From Capillidium heterosporum (taxonomy: Eukaryota; Entomophthoromycota; Entomophthoromycetes; Entomophthorales; Capillidiaceae): a stretch of 64,000 bases of DNA. Positions 12,313 to 23,070 of this stretch are shown piece by piece (within the stretch, counting starts at the first letter, position 1; each line of letters starts with the position of its first letter). The DNA is taken from the NCBI GenBank assembly GCA_016630905.1, contig WBMQ01000003.1, positions 310,001 to 374,000 on the forward strand, read 5' to 3'. The notes beneath the pieces are model-generated. The model searched no databases. It had not been told where the DNA came from and saw nothing but the letters and a program-made list of their open reading frames with translations. Both the position numbers and the translations under genes were made by a program.

Positions 12313-13770
12313 ATGACACGTAAAAGCAAAACACGAAGCGAAGCAACCGAATTTACCAACTTTAAGAACGTACCATGTTCGACCAAAGAAGAAACTGAGG
12401 ATGAAGGCCCATTCGTTTTCAAGCAAGGAGAACTAGGGCTTTATTTCAACTTGTCTGGTATTTTGAGACGTCCAGATCGATTTTCAAAGGTAGCTTACAA
12501 ATCGGCCATCAACCACCAGTTTGAAAAGTTTTTCAAGCCCATATTGGAAGAGTTTCTTTGCCCGTTCTGTAGCCACCGGGGCAGCTACCATGTCTACACA
12601 ACTAAAGACAACTTGACTTTTATCTGCAGTGGGGATGTACGTGTGGAGCACGACGCTATCTCCCCGCTCAACTTTTTTGCTTTGGCCATTAACCAAGGCC
12701 TGTCGTTGACTCAGGATTCAGTTGTCTATAACTCAAAGGAACGCCTTAATACCATCCTATCTGACTCCGATTCTGAAAATGAGTTCAGCAACGTAAGAGC
12801 TAGAAGTAGCAGCAATAATCGATTCCGATCCGATTTGCAATACTCTGATGAAAGTTCCGATTCTGAGCAATCCAACAATGAGAGTGGAAGTCAGGCAACA
12901 GCTACAGAGGTTTCCAATTCATTTGCGACTCAAGTTTGCGAAAAATTGGATCAGGTTCAAAGCTCTAGTGATACGTTAGCAGCTAGGATGCTTCGGATCG
13001 AAGATATCCTAAGTACTTACTGTACCAACAACGTTCCATCTTTACCACCCTACCAACCAAGCCCACCAACTACCATTCAGATGGGAAGCTTGATTGATTC
13101 CGACCTATCGACCTTGGATGGATCCTCTTCAACTGCTTCACCTAACCAAAGGCCTATACCGAGCATTGACATTTCCAATTTACATATATCGGAGAATGAA
13201 GAGTCCGATTCAGATTCGGAATTGGAAGGTTTACCTGCAAGCTCCAACGGCTTGGATGTTGTAAGTGGCACAGCAACACCTAGTACCGAGCTTAGCCTAG
13301 AAGATGAAAGTGTCCAAAGTCATGAGGTAACCAACACGGTAACTTTTATTCAGCTGGATTTCGAGCCCGGCTTCTATTTCGAATTCTGCACCGAAGCTTC
13401 CCAGTTCGTCGACCTCGATATCACTGACGCCGCACTTCTTAAACGAGCTCGTCAAGCCCGTTACAAGTTGGCGTCAGCTCCACGCGACGCTTACAACGCC
13501 AAACCTTGGAAGCTAGCTGCTGTCATCTTAGGTGGGGTTCCCAACCAGCCGCTCAAGGATATCAAGGATTACTTGCGAAGTATCAACATAAGCGCCAATA
13601 CTACGGCTCACCTCTGGTTTTTAAGTTCTGGATATCTGGAGGTCATCATGCCACAGGCTTACCTCAAGGAGTTCCTCTTCACTATATCGTCGGAGAATCT
13701 GCCTACTTGTGGTCACCATCGTCACCATTGGTGTCCTTTGAACTACAACCTCATCAACTTGAAACGTTGA
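12313..13770 (+). CDS. Hypothetical protein resembling ORF1 (gag-like) of fungal LINEs
   Basis: Single-exon frame of 485 residues starting MTRKSKTRSEATEF. Near residues 81-115 a possible metal-binding segment is seen (CPFCSHRGSYH ... CSGDVRVEH). A long acidic Ser-rich stretch follows (SDSDSENEF, SDESSDSEQSNNESGSQ, SDSDSELEG), and a C-terminal basic/hydrophobic module (residues about 395-465: KPWKLAAVILGGVPNQPLKD, IKDYLRSINISANTTAHLWF, GYLEVIMPQAYLKEF). That module resembles, from memory, the ORF1 C-terminus of non-LTR elements in early-diverging fungi; this is a weak family call. No reverse transcriptase follows, so it is either a solitary remnant or a host gene derived from one. GC and codon use are higher than in the flanking spacers, which suggests it is kept as a protein. 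Confidence 0.55.
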   Translation: MTRKSKTRSEATEFTNFKNVPCSTKEETEDEGPFVFKQGELGLYFNLSGILRRPDRFSKVAYKSAINHQFEKFFKPILEEFLCPFCSHRGSYHVYTTKDNLTFICSGDVRVEHDAISPLNFFALAINQGLSLTQDSVVYNSKERLNTILSDSDSENEFSNVRARSSSNNRFRSDLQYSDESSDSEQSNNESGSQATATEVSNSFATQVCEKLDQVQSSSDTLAARMLRIEDILSTYCTNNVPSLPPYQPSPPTTIQMGSLIDSDLSTLDGSSSTASPNQRPIPSIDISNLHISENEESDSDSELEGLPASSNGLDVVSGTATPSTELSLEDESVQSHEVTNTVTFIQLDFEPGFYFEFCTEASQFVDLDITDAALLKRARQARYKLASAPRDAYNAKPWKLAAVILGGVPNQPLKDIKDYLRSINISANTTAHLWFLSSGYLEVIMPQAYLKEFLFTISSENLPTCGHHRHHWCPLNYNLINLKR

Positions 13771-14383
13771 CAGTATGAGCTTCCATTGGTATTTTATTTT
13801 ATGATGCCCTAAATCCAACCTACCTATATTGTCTCATTTTACATTTATTTTTGATTTTATGGTAGCTTTCAAACACCTTTTGGACAACTATCGATTGGTT
13901 TTGACGCTATTATCTATATCTAAATTTTCAATACGTATAGGCGATTCAGCCACCACTACCAACACCTTGCAAAGTATTATAACTTTTAACCTTTCAATGG
14001 TGCTAAGCAACATTAAATATCTTCCTTTCTAATTTAGGTGTTTGTTTTATACCTATATACATGTATATTTGATGTTTATATACCAACGTATATTTTAATT
14101 TACATGTCAAAGTCTAATGATTCAGCAGTGCTTAGGTGGCTATATACATTGTCTTTGGAAATGGATGATTAAATAACAATAGTTAAAAAACGCCAACAAA
14201 GAACTGTATTTTACTATTATATATTGTCATTTGAGTTTATAAGCTCCAAGCCTCTAGCTATAATTGAAAGTGTTTGCCTCCCAATACTATAAATTTCAAA
14301 AATATGCTCAAAACACCTATATATATTTAATCGAAACAAAAAATACTGTTCTCTCTTCCTCAATCATATCTGTAGCAGTACTT
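13771..14383. other. Intergenic region, nothing recognised
   Basis: About 0.6 kb, AT-rich, between the convergent 12313 gene and CAB5. A 67-codon frame at 13829-14032 has no recognisable feature. Confidence 0.5.
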
Positions 14384-15199
14384 TTAAAAGCCTAGCAACA
14401 ATTTTACCAAATACCCCAACCCAAACGTAAATGCACCAACTGGAACTACAAGTTGCAACAGGTTGACCAAGAAGCTAGGTTCCAACTTTTTTAAAAGGTG
14501 ATCCACCTGTTCCTGGGTAGCCTCTACATCTTTGGAGTTATCGATGATAAAGTCGGCCATACTAACTTTACTTCCAATAGGTAGTTGACTGTCAATACGT
14601 GACTGGGCTGCTTGTATATCAGAACTATCTCGTGCCATCAACCTTTCTAGCTGTACTTCAGCTGGGCTAACGTGCAAAAATTCAATACTAAATAAAAAAG
14701 TGCAAAATTAAATTACCAGTAGACGAGCACTGACTTGGAAACAAACCTATCCAACTTTGACTCAAACAACAGTGGGATGTCTAAGATGACAATTGATTTT
14801 AAAGTAATGTAGGCAACGAATGTTTGGTATAGAAGTCTCAACCTAATAAGTGGATGTAGGATGGAATTCAACTTTTTACGAGCCAACTCATCGACAAAGA
14901 CTATTTTACCCAATTTGGCTCTGTCAATAGTACCGTCATTTGCTAATATACCACCGCCATCCTGGTTAGGGTGGTGGAACTGCTTGACTACTCTGCGATA
15001 CCCTAAAGTTCCTGGTTCTACTACCTTACGAGCAATTTGGTCGGCATCAACAACTGTGTAGCCTAAACTTTGGACATATCTTGATACCGTACTTTTACCT
15101 AACAATTTATTTGGTTATAAACATTAAATGGATTGTAGAAATTATTTGAAGTTTAGGTTTACCAGTTGCTATACCGCCTGTCAGTCCTACTACTATCAT
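14384..15199 (-). CDS. CAB5: Dephospho-CoA kinase
   Basis: Last enzyme of coenzyme A synthesis: phosphorylates the 3'-OH of dephospho-CoA with ATP. Three exons. Exon 1 (start 15197-15199) gives MIVVGLTGGIATG, and the P-loop GGIATGKST is completed after an intron at about 15107-15162. Exon 2 carries VVDADQIARKVVEPGTLGYR, the ANDGTIDRAKLGKIVF segment, LNSILHPLIR and DIPLLFESKLDRF, all family motifs. The second intron's acceptor is either ATTTAG or the later CACGTTAG; the latter gives VLVYCPAEVQLERLMARD, closer to the family. The C-terminus has MADFIIDNSKDVEATQEQV and a hydrophobic tail (FLVNLLQLVVPVGAFTFGLG) likely to be a membrane anchor, as in eukaryotic homologues. Confidence 0.93.
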
Positions 15200-15690
15200 A
15201 TTTATGTTCCTGTTCTGTTTCGTTCTTTGAAGAAAGCAGGTTGATTTTTGGTTCTTGGCTCTTGGATTCGTATAGGATTGAGGTTATGACGCAACAGTTC
15301 AAATTTGTTGGTTTTTCGGATGAAGAGTCCAGTTACAAACTTTAAAGCAGAAGTGTTACTATTGGTGTCTTCTACAAGCCTGATATGTATCCAACATACT
15401 GCAAGCTTAAGCATCAAAATAAATTAAACATCAATTGATTTATCATATGCTGAAGACTAAAGGTTTATAATGTCCACTAAAACCTGACAAATCTTGTTTT
15501 AGAACACAGGTTCTTAAATATACTAAAAAGTATATATGTATCCATTAGAATGTCAATACAACTAAATATAGGTTCTTTTTGTAAACCAAAGATATAAAAA
15601 CAGCTACATAAATATAATTAAAAGGCAAGGATTTTAATGATGTAGGACAGCCATTTTTCATGGGAGCCTATCTTCAAGTTACGATGCCCA
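15200..15690. other. Intergenic region, nothing recognised
   Basis: About 0.5 kb upstream of CAB5 and downstream of the small secreted-protein gene. It should include the CAB5 promoter; no other feature was seen. Confidence 0.5.
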
Positions 15691-16166
15691 TCAGTAGTAA
15701 CGTACTTCAGTAACAACCGAATTGTCATCCAAGATCAAGTTGACTCTATCGTGACGGTAATCCATGGTGACGAAGCTATCCTTCTTCAAAACTCTAAAAA
15801 CCAACCCTTTGACAAAGTCATCCTCGTTTATCTACCACAAAAAGTAAATAAAGTTAACATACAAACTAGCTTACTTGATCTTGACCTTTAGCTTTGTCCT
15901 TGTTCAAAGTAAAAGTTTTTCCAACAAATTTATTTTTTAATTCCTCCTTCAAACTATCGGTTAACTCAACGTTGGCATCTTTGTTCTTACTGCTCATTAA
16001 ACTAAGCTGTTTGCTGTAGATATCGGTGATATGATTGATGATACCGACGTTAGGTTGGATTATAGAGCCGGAGGTTAATACTAGTAAAGTGGATAGGCAG
16101 AAGATCTAGTATGATTGAGTTAGGTTATTTTGGAACCAAAAGCTTTACTTGTTTGAAAGTCGGCAT
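15691..16166 (-). CDS. Small secreted protein with I78 peptidase-inhibitor-like domain
   Basis: A three-exon gene rebuilt from short frames. Exon 1 is 16149-16166 (MPTFKQ), exon 2 is 15875-16105, exon 3 is 15691-15831; introns of 43 bases each with GTAAAG/GTAAGC donors and ACTAG/GGTAG acceptors. The product is about 129 residues. Residues 1-20 are a signal peptide that spans the first intron (MPTFKQIFCLSTLLVLTSGS). The C-terminal half (FVGKTFTLNK ... FVKGLVFRVLKK, VTMDYRHDRVNLILDD, VVTEVRYY) matches the I78 inhibitor pattern of a VTMDYRxDRLN core near the end. Family members bind serine proteases; activity here is inferred. It lacks the cysteine pair of many I78 domains. Confidence 0.68.
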
Positions 16167-17082
16167 TGTATCGATTTGTTCTGGAAAGAAAGTTGTAGAT
16201 TTTAGTAAATTTGGAGTTGCGTAGACCTTTTTATACTTTTCTATAGAGCCAGGCTAAGTAAATTTAGGTTTGGGTTCTCGTGATAAGTCAAACTTGAATG
16301 GAAACTTTCAACCCAATTGAGTTGGCATAGGAATTGGAGTATACCTTTTCTGATCTTTTAAATATGGCATTTTACTAATAGTATATTTGACTATATATAT
16401 ATATCTTTATGGAACATAGACCATTAGGTTTACTATTAGATGATAAAATATAAAGGAATTTCTGCTAAATTTGATGATGTAATTATAAGCTTGTAAATTC
16501 TAGTCTTATGATACTTCAACACAATAGCCAATAGAAATCCTGAATGGTCTAATTTATTGGTATGGGGTTTTATTGTGTATCTGATGACAATAGCCCATTT
16601 CTCACAAGTTGTAAAGAAACTGACAGATGATAAAATGAATGGACTAAATATATGTTTTGAAGTTTCTTTTATTTGGAAGATAAAGGTTGGGTTGAATGGG
16701 CTCAATATATATAGACTGTTAGGGCGGTATGTATCCAGTATTTAACTCGATATAGAATCAAATATCCTATAGGAAATTAAAGACTAGTATAAATTGAAGC
16801 ACTGATTTATAAACTAAATTGGAATATTCTTTTGAAGGAATTTATACCAGTTCTAAAGTGACATTTAGCTTTTCACAGATAATGTATCTTCAAAATTGGT
16901 AATTCAGTGCAATAGAACTGAAATTTTACGTAATTCCAAATTCCCAAAATTTTTTGCAGATAAAACTCAGGTAGAATTATAGACGCTCAATTGATTTCAA
17001 TCAACAACTAGCTTATTAAATTTTCGATACATTAGTTGAACACTTAGAACCTAGGTTTTTTCTTCTACTACTGTTATAAACT
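16167..17082. other. Intergenic region between divergent genes
   Basis: About 0.9 kb between the secreted-protein start and the nucleoporin start. Short AT-rich frames at 16436-16745 on both strands look random. The nucleoporin start is preceded by a pyrimidine-rich tract (TTTTTTCTTCTACTACTG). Confidence 0.5.
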
Positions 17083-20000
17083 ATGAATAACCCCTTCGGC
17101 AACAACAACAACCAAGGCGGGTTTGGTTTCAACTCCAATCAGAATCAAAACCAAAACAACCCGTTCAATACTCAACAGCAGCAACAACAGCCTACGAACA
17201 CATTTGGTCAACCACAAACCCCTTTTGGCCAGCAGCAGAACAATCCATTTAACCAACAACCCCAGCAAGGTTCATTTGGACAGCAAATGCAAAACCCATT
17301 CAATTTGCAGCAACAGCCATCTGGTTTCGGTCAACAGCAACAGCAAAACGCATTTGGCCAACAATCAAGCAATTTCGGCCAACAGCAAGCAACTGGTTTT
17401 GGCCAACCACCACAACAAAACCCTTTCGGCCAGCAACAACCATCTGGTTTCAGTCAACAACAAAACCCATTTGGCCAACAACCAAACAATTTCGGTCAGC
17501 AACCTCAGCAAAATCCATTCGGTCAACAGCAACAACCAGCTGGCTTTGGCCAACAGCAACCAATTGGCTTCAACCAGTCGCAACAGCCCACTGGGTTTGG
17601 TCAACAGCAAAATCCGTTTGGTCAACAACAGCAGCAAGATCCATTTAGTAATCGTCCCAACCGATTTAACCAGTCGAACCAGGTAATCAATTATTTCCAT
17701 TCGCTTTTTAACATATAATAGGGTTTTGGTATGAATAAGTAAGCCTATACATTATCTATGAATATTTATTTATTTATCATACAGTAGCCAAATGAACACG
17801 CCCAGCAATACAAATAATGGAAGGTAATCTCAGCATCAAATCAACATAAAACTAACCACTAACTTTTAATTATATATAAAGTAAGGAACAGTCGTCATTG
17901 GCTAGCAAATTCCAAAATGCAACACCCAGATCCAAAGGGTTAAAGTTGAGCATTGGAGGTCTGGATGGCAACGCTTTCGGTACTCCTCAAAAAATGAACC
18001 CCGGTAACTCCGGGTTCGGAACTCAACCGTCCTTCGGAAACACCAACTCACTTGCTGGTAACTTCCCGACCGGTGGGTTTAGCACCAACTTGGAGGCGGT
18101 CAAGAACTCTGGCTTTGGCGCCAAGCAGCTCAACAGTAATTTTGGAGGCTTCAATTCACCAGCACCTTTATCTCAACCCCAATCTAACTTCGGATTCAAC
18201 GCCAATAGCACTTCCGGAACTCCACAACCCAACTCTCCGTTCAACCAACCCACTTTTGGTTCGAAACAAAATTCAAATTTATCGGAAAGTCAACGAGGTA
18301 TCAACCAGCTTGGATCTGGATTTGGCAACTTTAACAATATAAACCGGGAGGATCCAAGTAAGGCACCGGTATTTTCGCCCCAACCAACCAAGCTGAACTT
18401 CGATTCCGTTAAGCAGATAGAGTTGAAACCTGCTATCACCTTTTCACCCAACTTCGGGAGTACTACTGCTGGTGGAAACTCACCTTTCGGCACTACTAGT
18501 ATCACGAAGCCTACTTCCAGCTTTGGAGACAACAAAAACGCATTTGGAAACTCACCTTTTGGCACTTCCAACATTGGGTTCAATTCTTCAGCATCCATCA
18601 CTAGACCTTCGCCATTTGGAAACGCTAGAGAACTATCCACTCCGTTGGGAGTTGAAAAATCTGGCTTTAATCCCACCTTTGGCACATCAAATCTCTCGAC
18701 GAATGTACGTAGCCAGTCGGACGTAACTTTCAGTTCCAAGTTGCGGACGGAAATTACATTGGAAGAGAAGCAAGAGGAGGATGAGGAAGATGACTCCCTT
18801 GAGTCACATCGTAAGGTCCCTGTGAATGCCGGTTTCAAACTGAGACAGTTTGGGCAAAAGAAAGGTCTGGGCAGTGGTAATGTTCTCAGTTCTGACATCG
18901 ATGGTGGAGCTAAGGAGCAAAAGGGGAAAGAGAAGACTGTGAGCTGGAGCCTTTTACCGAGTGAAAAAGAAGATACAGCTGCTACTACCGGTCAAGGAAT
19001 TCAGAAAATAGGTACAACAGCAACTATCAACCCCTTCCAAAACCCAATTACTTTGCCATCTCTCGGTCTACCTATCCAGACCCCAGTCACTACATCTGAA
19101 CTGTTACCTAAATCGGCTGAAAATCAAAGTTCCAGTATTGATATCGTGCCCACAGCTTCGATTACATCGATCCAACAAGCTACAATTGTGGATGTTGTTG
19201 GAAAATCGACTGAAAGTAATCCAGATACTGCTATTTCAACTGTTGGTGCTAGCACTAGTTCTAATTTCACTTCCCAGGAAAAGGGATTATCGAATGTTTT
19301 CAATCACTCTGTAACTTCAAAGCCGACAACCGACACCATACCGGTACTTATGCCTACATCCATCTCGGCAGCTCCCACTCTCAGTATTTTTGCGCCACAA
19401 AGTACTACTTCGAGCGCTGTACCTTTAATACAAGTCACAGCCGCGTCGGAAGCTATGCCTGCACCAGCAGCTCAAAGCATCTTTGCACCTCGGACCACTG
19501 CAACGAACATTATTCCTCCAGTTCAAGCTACAACCACCTCGCAGGCTGCTTCCACTAGAAATAAGCGTCGTGGAAGTCTCCTGAACAAGGATAGTTATGA
19601 ATCCACTTTAGCTACCGAGTCGAATCCAAAGCCACCTGCGCAAATCTCCTCCATCGAATCTGAAACTCCACATACTAGTACAAAACGTGGTACCGACTCC
19701 TCGGAAGTGAATTCGACGAATGTTAGCGAGACTCCAACTCCTAACAAGCTGCATGCTAAACGGTTGTCCATATCTGGCAGTAGCCAGATCACCGGCAAGT
19801 TCACGCCCGCTGGGTTCGGCTTTGGTTCTACGAATGCCGGCGCTCCACTCAACGTAACCTCGCCCCCTTCTAGCACGACTACCCCTCCTAACACCGCCCT
19901 TCCACCTGTCGACTCAAGCCTTGTTTCCACTCCCAGATCTAAGGATTATATTGCGTTTGGAGAATTGGAGAATGTCAACTCTCCCATCAACTTACCAAAC

Positions 20001-21908
20001 AGCAGTTCTCTCGCTAAACTCCCTGGTAAGTCTGAAAAAGAAGGAAAGGAGGATAAGACGGAGACAGCTCAGGTGATGGAGAAGCCTGGCGACGATGATA
20101 AAATTGAACAATCGACTAGTTTATTTGCTAAGTATGCGGCTAAACCGAAGGCTGCAAACGATTCAGCACAGGATAAGCCCTCATTGTTTGAAATACCTCC
20201 TAAGATTACAGCGACTTCAACTAAACCGTCATTATTCAATCCACCAACAGTGACTACTTCCACGACCTCAACTCTCACATCCAAGCCCTTTACGTTCAAT
20301 TTTGGGGTTCCGGTCACTACTACTTCTCAGATAGAGAAGGAGGTTGCCAAGCCTATTAGCTTTCCGGTTAACTTTGGAAATTCTAATGCGACTACTCAAC
20401 CCAATAAGGATGCTGGTATTGGGAGCGAGAGTAGCAAGGATCTCTTTAAAGGAGCTTACTCCGCCACTACTTTAGGTATCTCTATTAAGATTTGACATTT
20501 TATTTAAACATTCAATTTAGGCTCGAACAGCATTTTTGGCGCCAATTCAAGCGCTCCAAGTGAAGGAGCTCTGGCTAATACATCCCTTTTTAGTCAAAAG
20601 TTACCGGTTGCTAATGATGGATTCACCAACGGTAAATTTCAATCTATATATGGTCTCTAACCACCTTCAATTTTATAGGTAAAAATAACAGTGATGTATC
20701 TTTGTTGTTTAAGCCTATTGAATCCCAAGCATTAGCAAGTGTCAACCTGACCACAAAATCCAATGGCAGAGCCGAACTTTCCGAGACAGCACAAGCATTA
20801 GAAGCCGAAGTTGAAACCCAAGTTGAGGAAGAGGAAGCAGAACCCGATGCCTCCTCCGAGGCCGAGATTGAACCCCAAGACCTCCAGCAAATCGCTCAGT
20901 TTGAAGCCAATCTAAGGCAGCAAGCCATGTATCGGGTTGATTCGGAGTTCCAAAGTTATCTCTCTGAACGTAAATCCTTAGTCGATAAGTACCAACAAAT
21001 CCTGAACCAGAACCCAACTTCTACTTCCACTGTTCACAAGGGGATGCGTAAGTACATCGCCAAGACCCATTCCATCCAGAGGGGAGATCCTGACTTGGAG
21101 GAAGGACTCCTAAGATTGGCAATCCGGAAATTGAGAAAGGAATTTGAGGCGGACTTCCCCAAAAGAAAAAAGGCAAAACGAAGTATAAACTTGTGTCCAA
21201 AGAGTTCGTTACGACAGCCGTCCCCAAAACGTAAGTCTTTTAAATTTAGTACGAAGAATTAACTTTGAACATTTAGGTCCTTCTATTTGGGATCAGGTCG
21301 AGGCAAAACGACCCATTGCATCGACTCCTCCAACCGTTTTGAGTACGACTGCTGGTATCTCATTTGGTAGTCTCCCAATTTCCAATCCGACACCATTAAA
21401 ATCTGTCATTACTACAACTCTCACTCCACCAGTAACAGCCACGGTCACCAAACCCACGATTCCCACACCAGCTGCCCCAGCTGTTCAAGTAATTTTGGAC
21501 GAGGACGGCAGTGTCCTCGAGGAAGGGTTCCAAGCCGGTCGCAGCAACGATCATCTCATCCACTCGGGGGCTGGTGAAGAAGATGAGACCACTTTAGTAT
21601 CCCACCGTATCAAGTTGAAACGATACAATAAAGATGTCAAGGAGTACGTCGATGTTGGTGTAGGCATCTTCAAGCTCAACCAGAACATGACTTCCAAGAG
21701 TGTGCGCGTCATCTGTAGGGCTGAGGGGTCGGGAAGCATGCTGCTAAACGCCCACTTCCACAAAGTCCTCAAATCGGAGAAGGAGGGTGTCAAATCGGCT
21801 ACCTTCTACGTCCTTATGGAGAAGGGTCTAGTTATGTTTGTGGCCTATTTCAAAAAAGTGGAAGAATGTAAGGAGTTCGTCGATGAGGCGCTCAAAGTCT
21901 CGAAATGA
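17083..21908 (+). CDS. NUP2: FG-repeat nucleoporin with C-terminal Ran-binding domain (Nup2/Nup50-like)
   Basis: Nuclear-pore protein that binds transport receptors through FG repeats and Ran-GTP through its C-terminus. Seven exons: 17083-17682, 17722-17738 (a 17-base micro-exon), 17785-17823, 17882-20475, 20521-20631, 20679-21230 and 21277-21908. All phases agree and give about 1,514 residues. Residues 1-200 are a Gln-rich block of NPFGQQ and GFGQQ repeats. A wider region with GFGT, SPFG and NFGS motifs follows, then long Ser/Thr-rich and KR-containing linkers (TRNKRRGSLLNK). An acidic coiled segment is near 20800-21000. The last 120 residues are a RanBD1 domain (LVSHRIKLKRYNKDVKEYVD, GVGIFKLNQN, VRVICRAEGSGSMLLNAHF). 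The N-terminal Gln-rich FG block is not usual for Nup2, so a related RanBD nucleoporin is possible. Confidence 0.85.
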
Positions 21909-23070
21909 AATAAATAAGGGTTTGTTTTTTGTATTTTGAGGTTGGTAGTATTGAGCACTAAGCTTTTAAAGAGTTTTGTTAAGGATATACGGAGTATGTA
22001 GTCTGTATTAGTGTTCTGCAAAACGAACCATGATTCATTTTGCAGAACACTAATTTATACATGTGAATACTCACTGAATTTTAGGTACTATATGAATTTG
22101 CATTTTAAAGAATACATCAAGAAATTATTCAATTTACTTTGCCTTTTATATATTTAAAACTTAACAGCTAATAATATAAGGGTAGCTGAGATACATCTAT
22201 CTCTACCTTTAAGCTCTCTTTAGTTAACATGATTTTATATAAAGTATAAATATTGAAGGCAGATATTAGGGATTATACTAATTGAGGTTCAAATTTTGCT
22301 TCTCAGTTAGTTTTGATAATGAGTACTTGCTACTGAAAAGACTTTAAAGCTATTGAATCCAAAGCAAGTAGTGTCGACGACGATACAGACTTTACCTATT
22401 GGTAGATTTGTTGTTTTTACATGTAAAATAGACTAAATAACATAAAAATACTCGCCGTTCTGAAAATTTTGAAAATAATTTGTAAAAGATTGAATCGATA
22501 AAGGATTACCGAGACAAGACTACATCAGTATATCCTTTTACCAAAACTTTGTCAAAAAGCGAAGCTGGAATTTTAAGCCAAAGAACTATAAATCTCAATA
22601 TAAGTTGAAGTGAAAGGATAGATATAAGGCTCTTAAAAGTTGGTAAGGATACTATCAAATATGCATATTTAGAGAAAAGGATTGGATCTTACTTAGCCAC
22701 TAAAAGTTTAAAGTGATAAAGGAAGTTGGATTGGAGTCATTACTCTAACCAACTTATAAAGTTTTAGCTGCTGTTCTTCAACCTACATCTTTATTACTAT
22801 CGATTTGGCTTTAAGATTCAAGCAGGATACCAACAGCTTGGTAAAAAATCTTCGATCTACATAGAAATATAAAAGAACTTACCGGTATTCCTACAAAATA
22901 AATAGATAAAGGGAGTTAGTATAAACTTAGCACTTTGTGGTATAGTACTAAAGCTAAAACTTTTAAAGGGGAGTGACAATTGTCAGTAGGCTGAACACTC
23001 ATTTGATCTTTGTGAGCCAAAGCTAAATTTTATCCTTGAAATTCAATTTTCACCTGAATGAAGCATTAAG
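21909..23070. other. 3' intergenic region between convergent genes, with hairpin
   Basis: About 1.15 kb between the nucleoporin stop and the zinc-cluster regulator stop. The only clear structure is the inverted repeat at 22007-22054, listed separately. Confidence 0.5.
22007..22054. repeat. Near-perfect inverted repeat (hairpin)
   Basis: ATTAGTGTTCTGCAAAA at 22007-22023 is matched exactly by its complement TTTTGCAGAACACTAAT ending at 22054. After one mismatch, three further pairs (GAA/TTC) leave a loop of only a few bases. It lies about 100 bases 3' of the nucleoporin stop. It could be a small foldback element or a 3'-end RNA structure. Confidence 0.85.

Noticed and set aside
17074..17700. 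Leucine-rich frames antisense and out of frame in the Gln-rich nucleoporin exon
   Set aside because: They are shadows of CAA/CAG repeats read in other frames.
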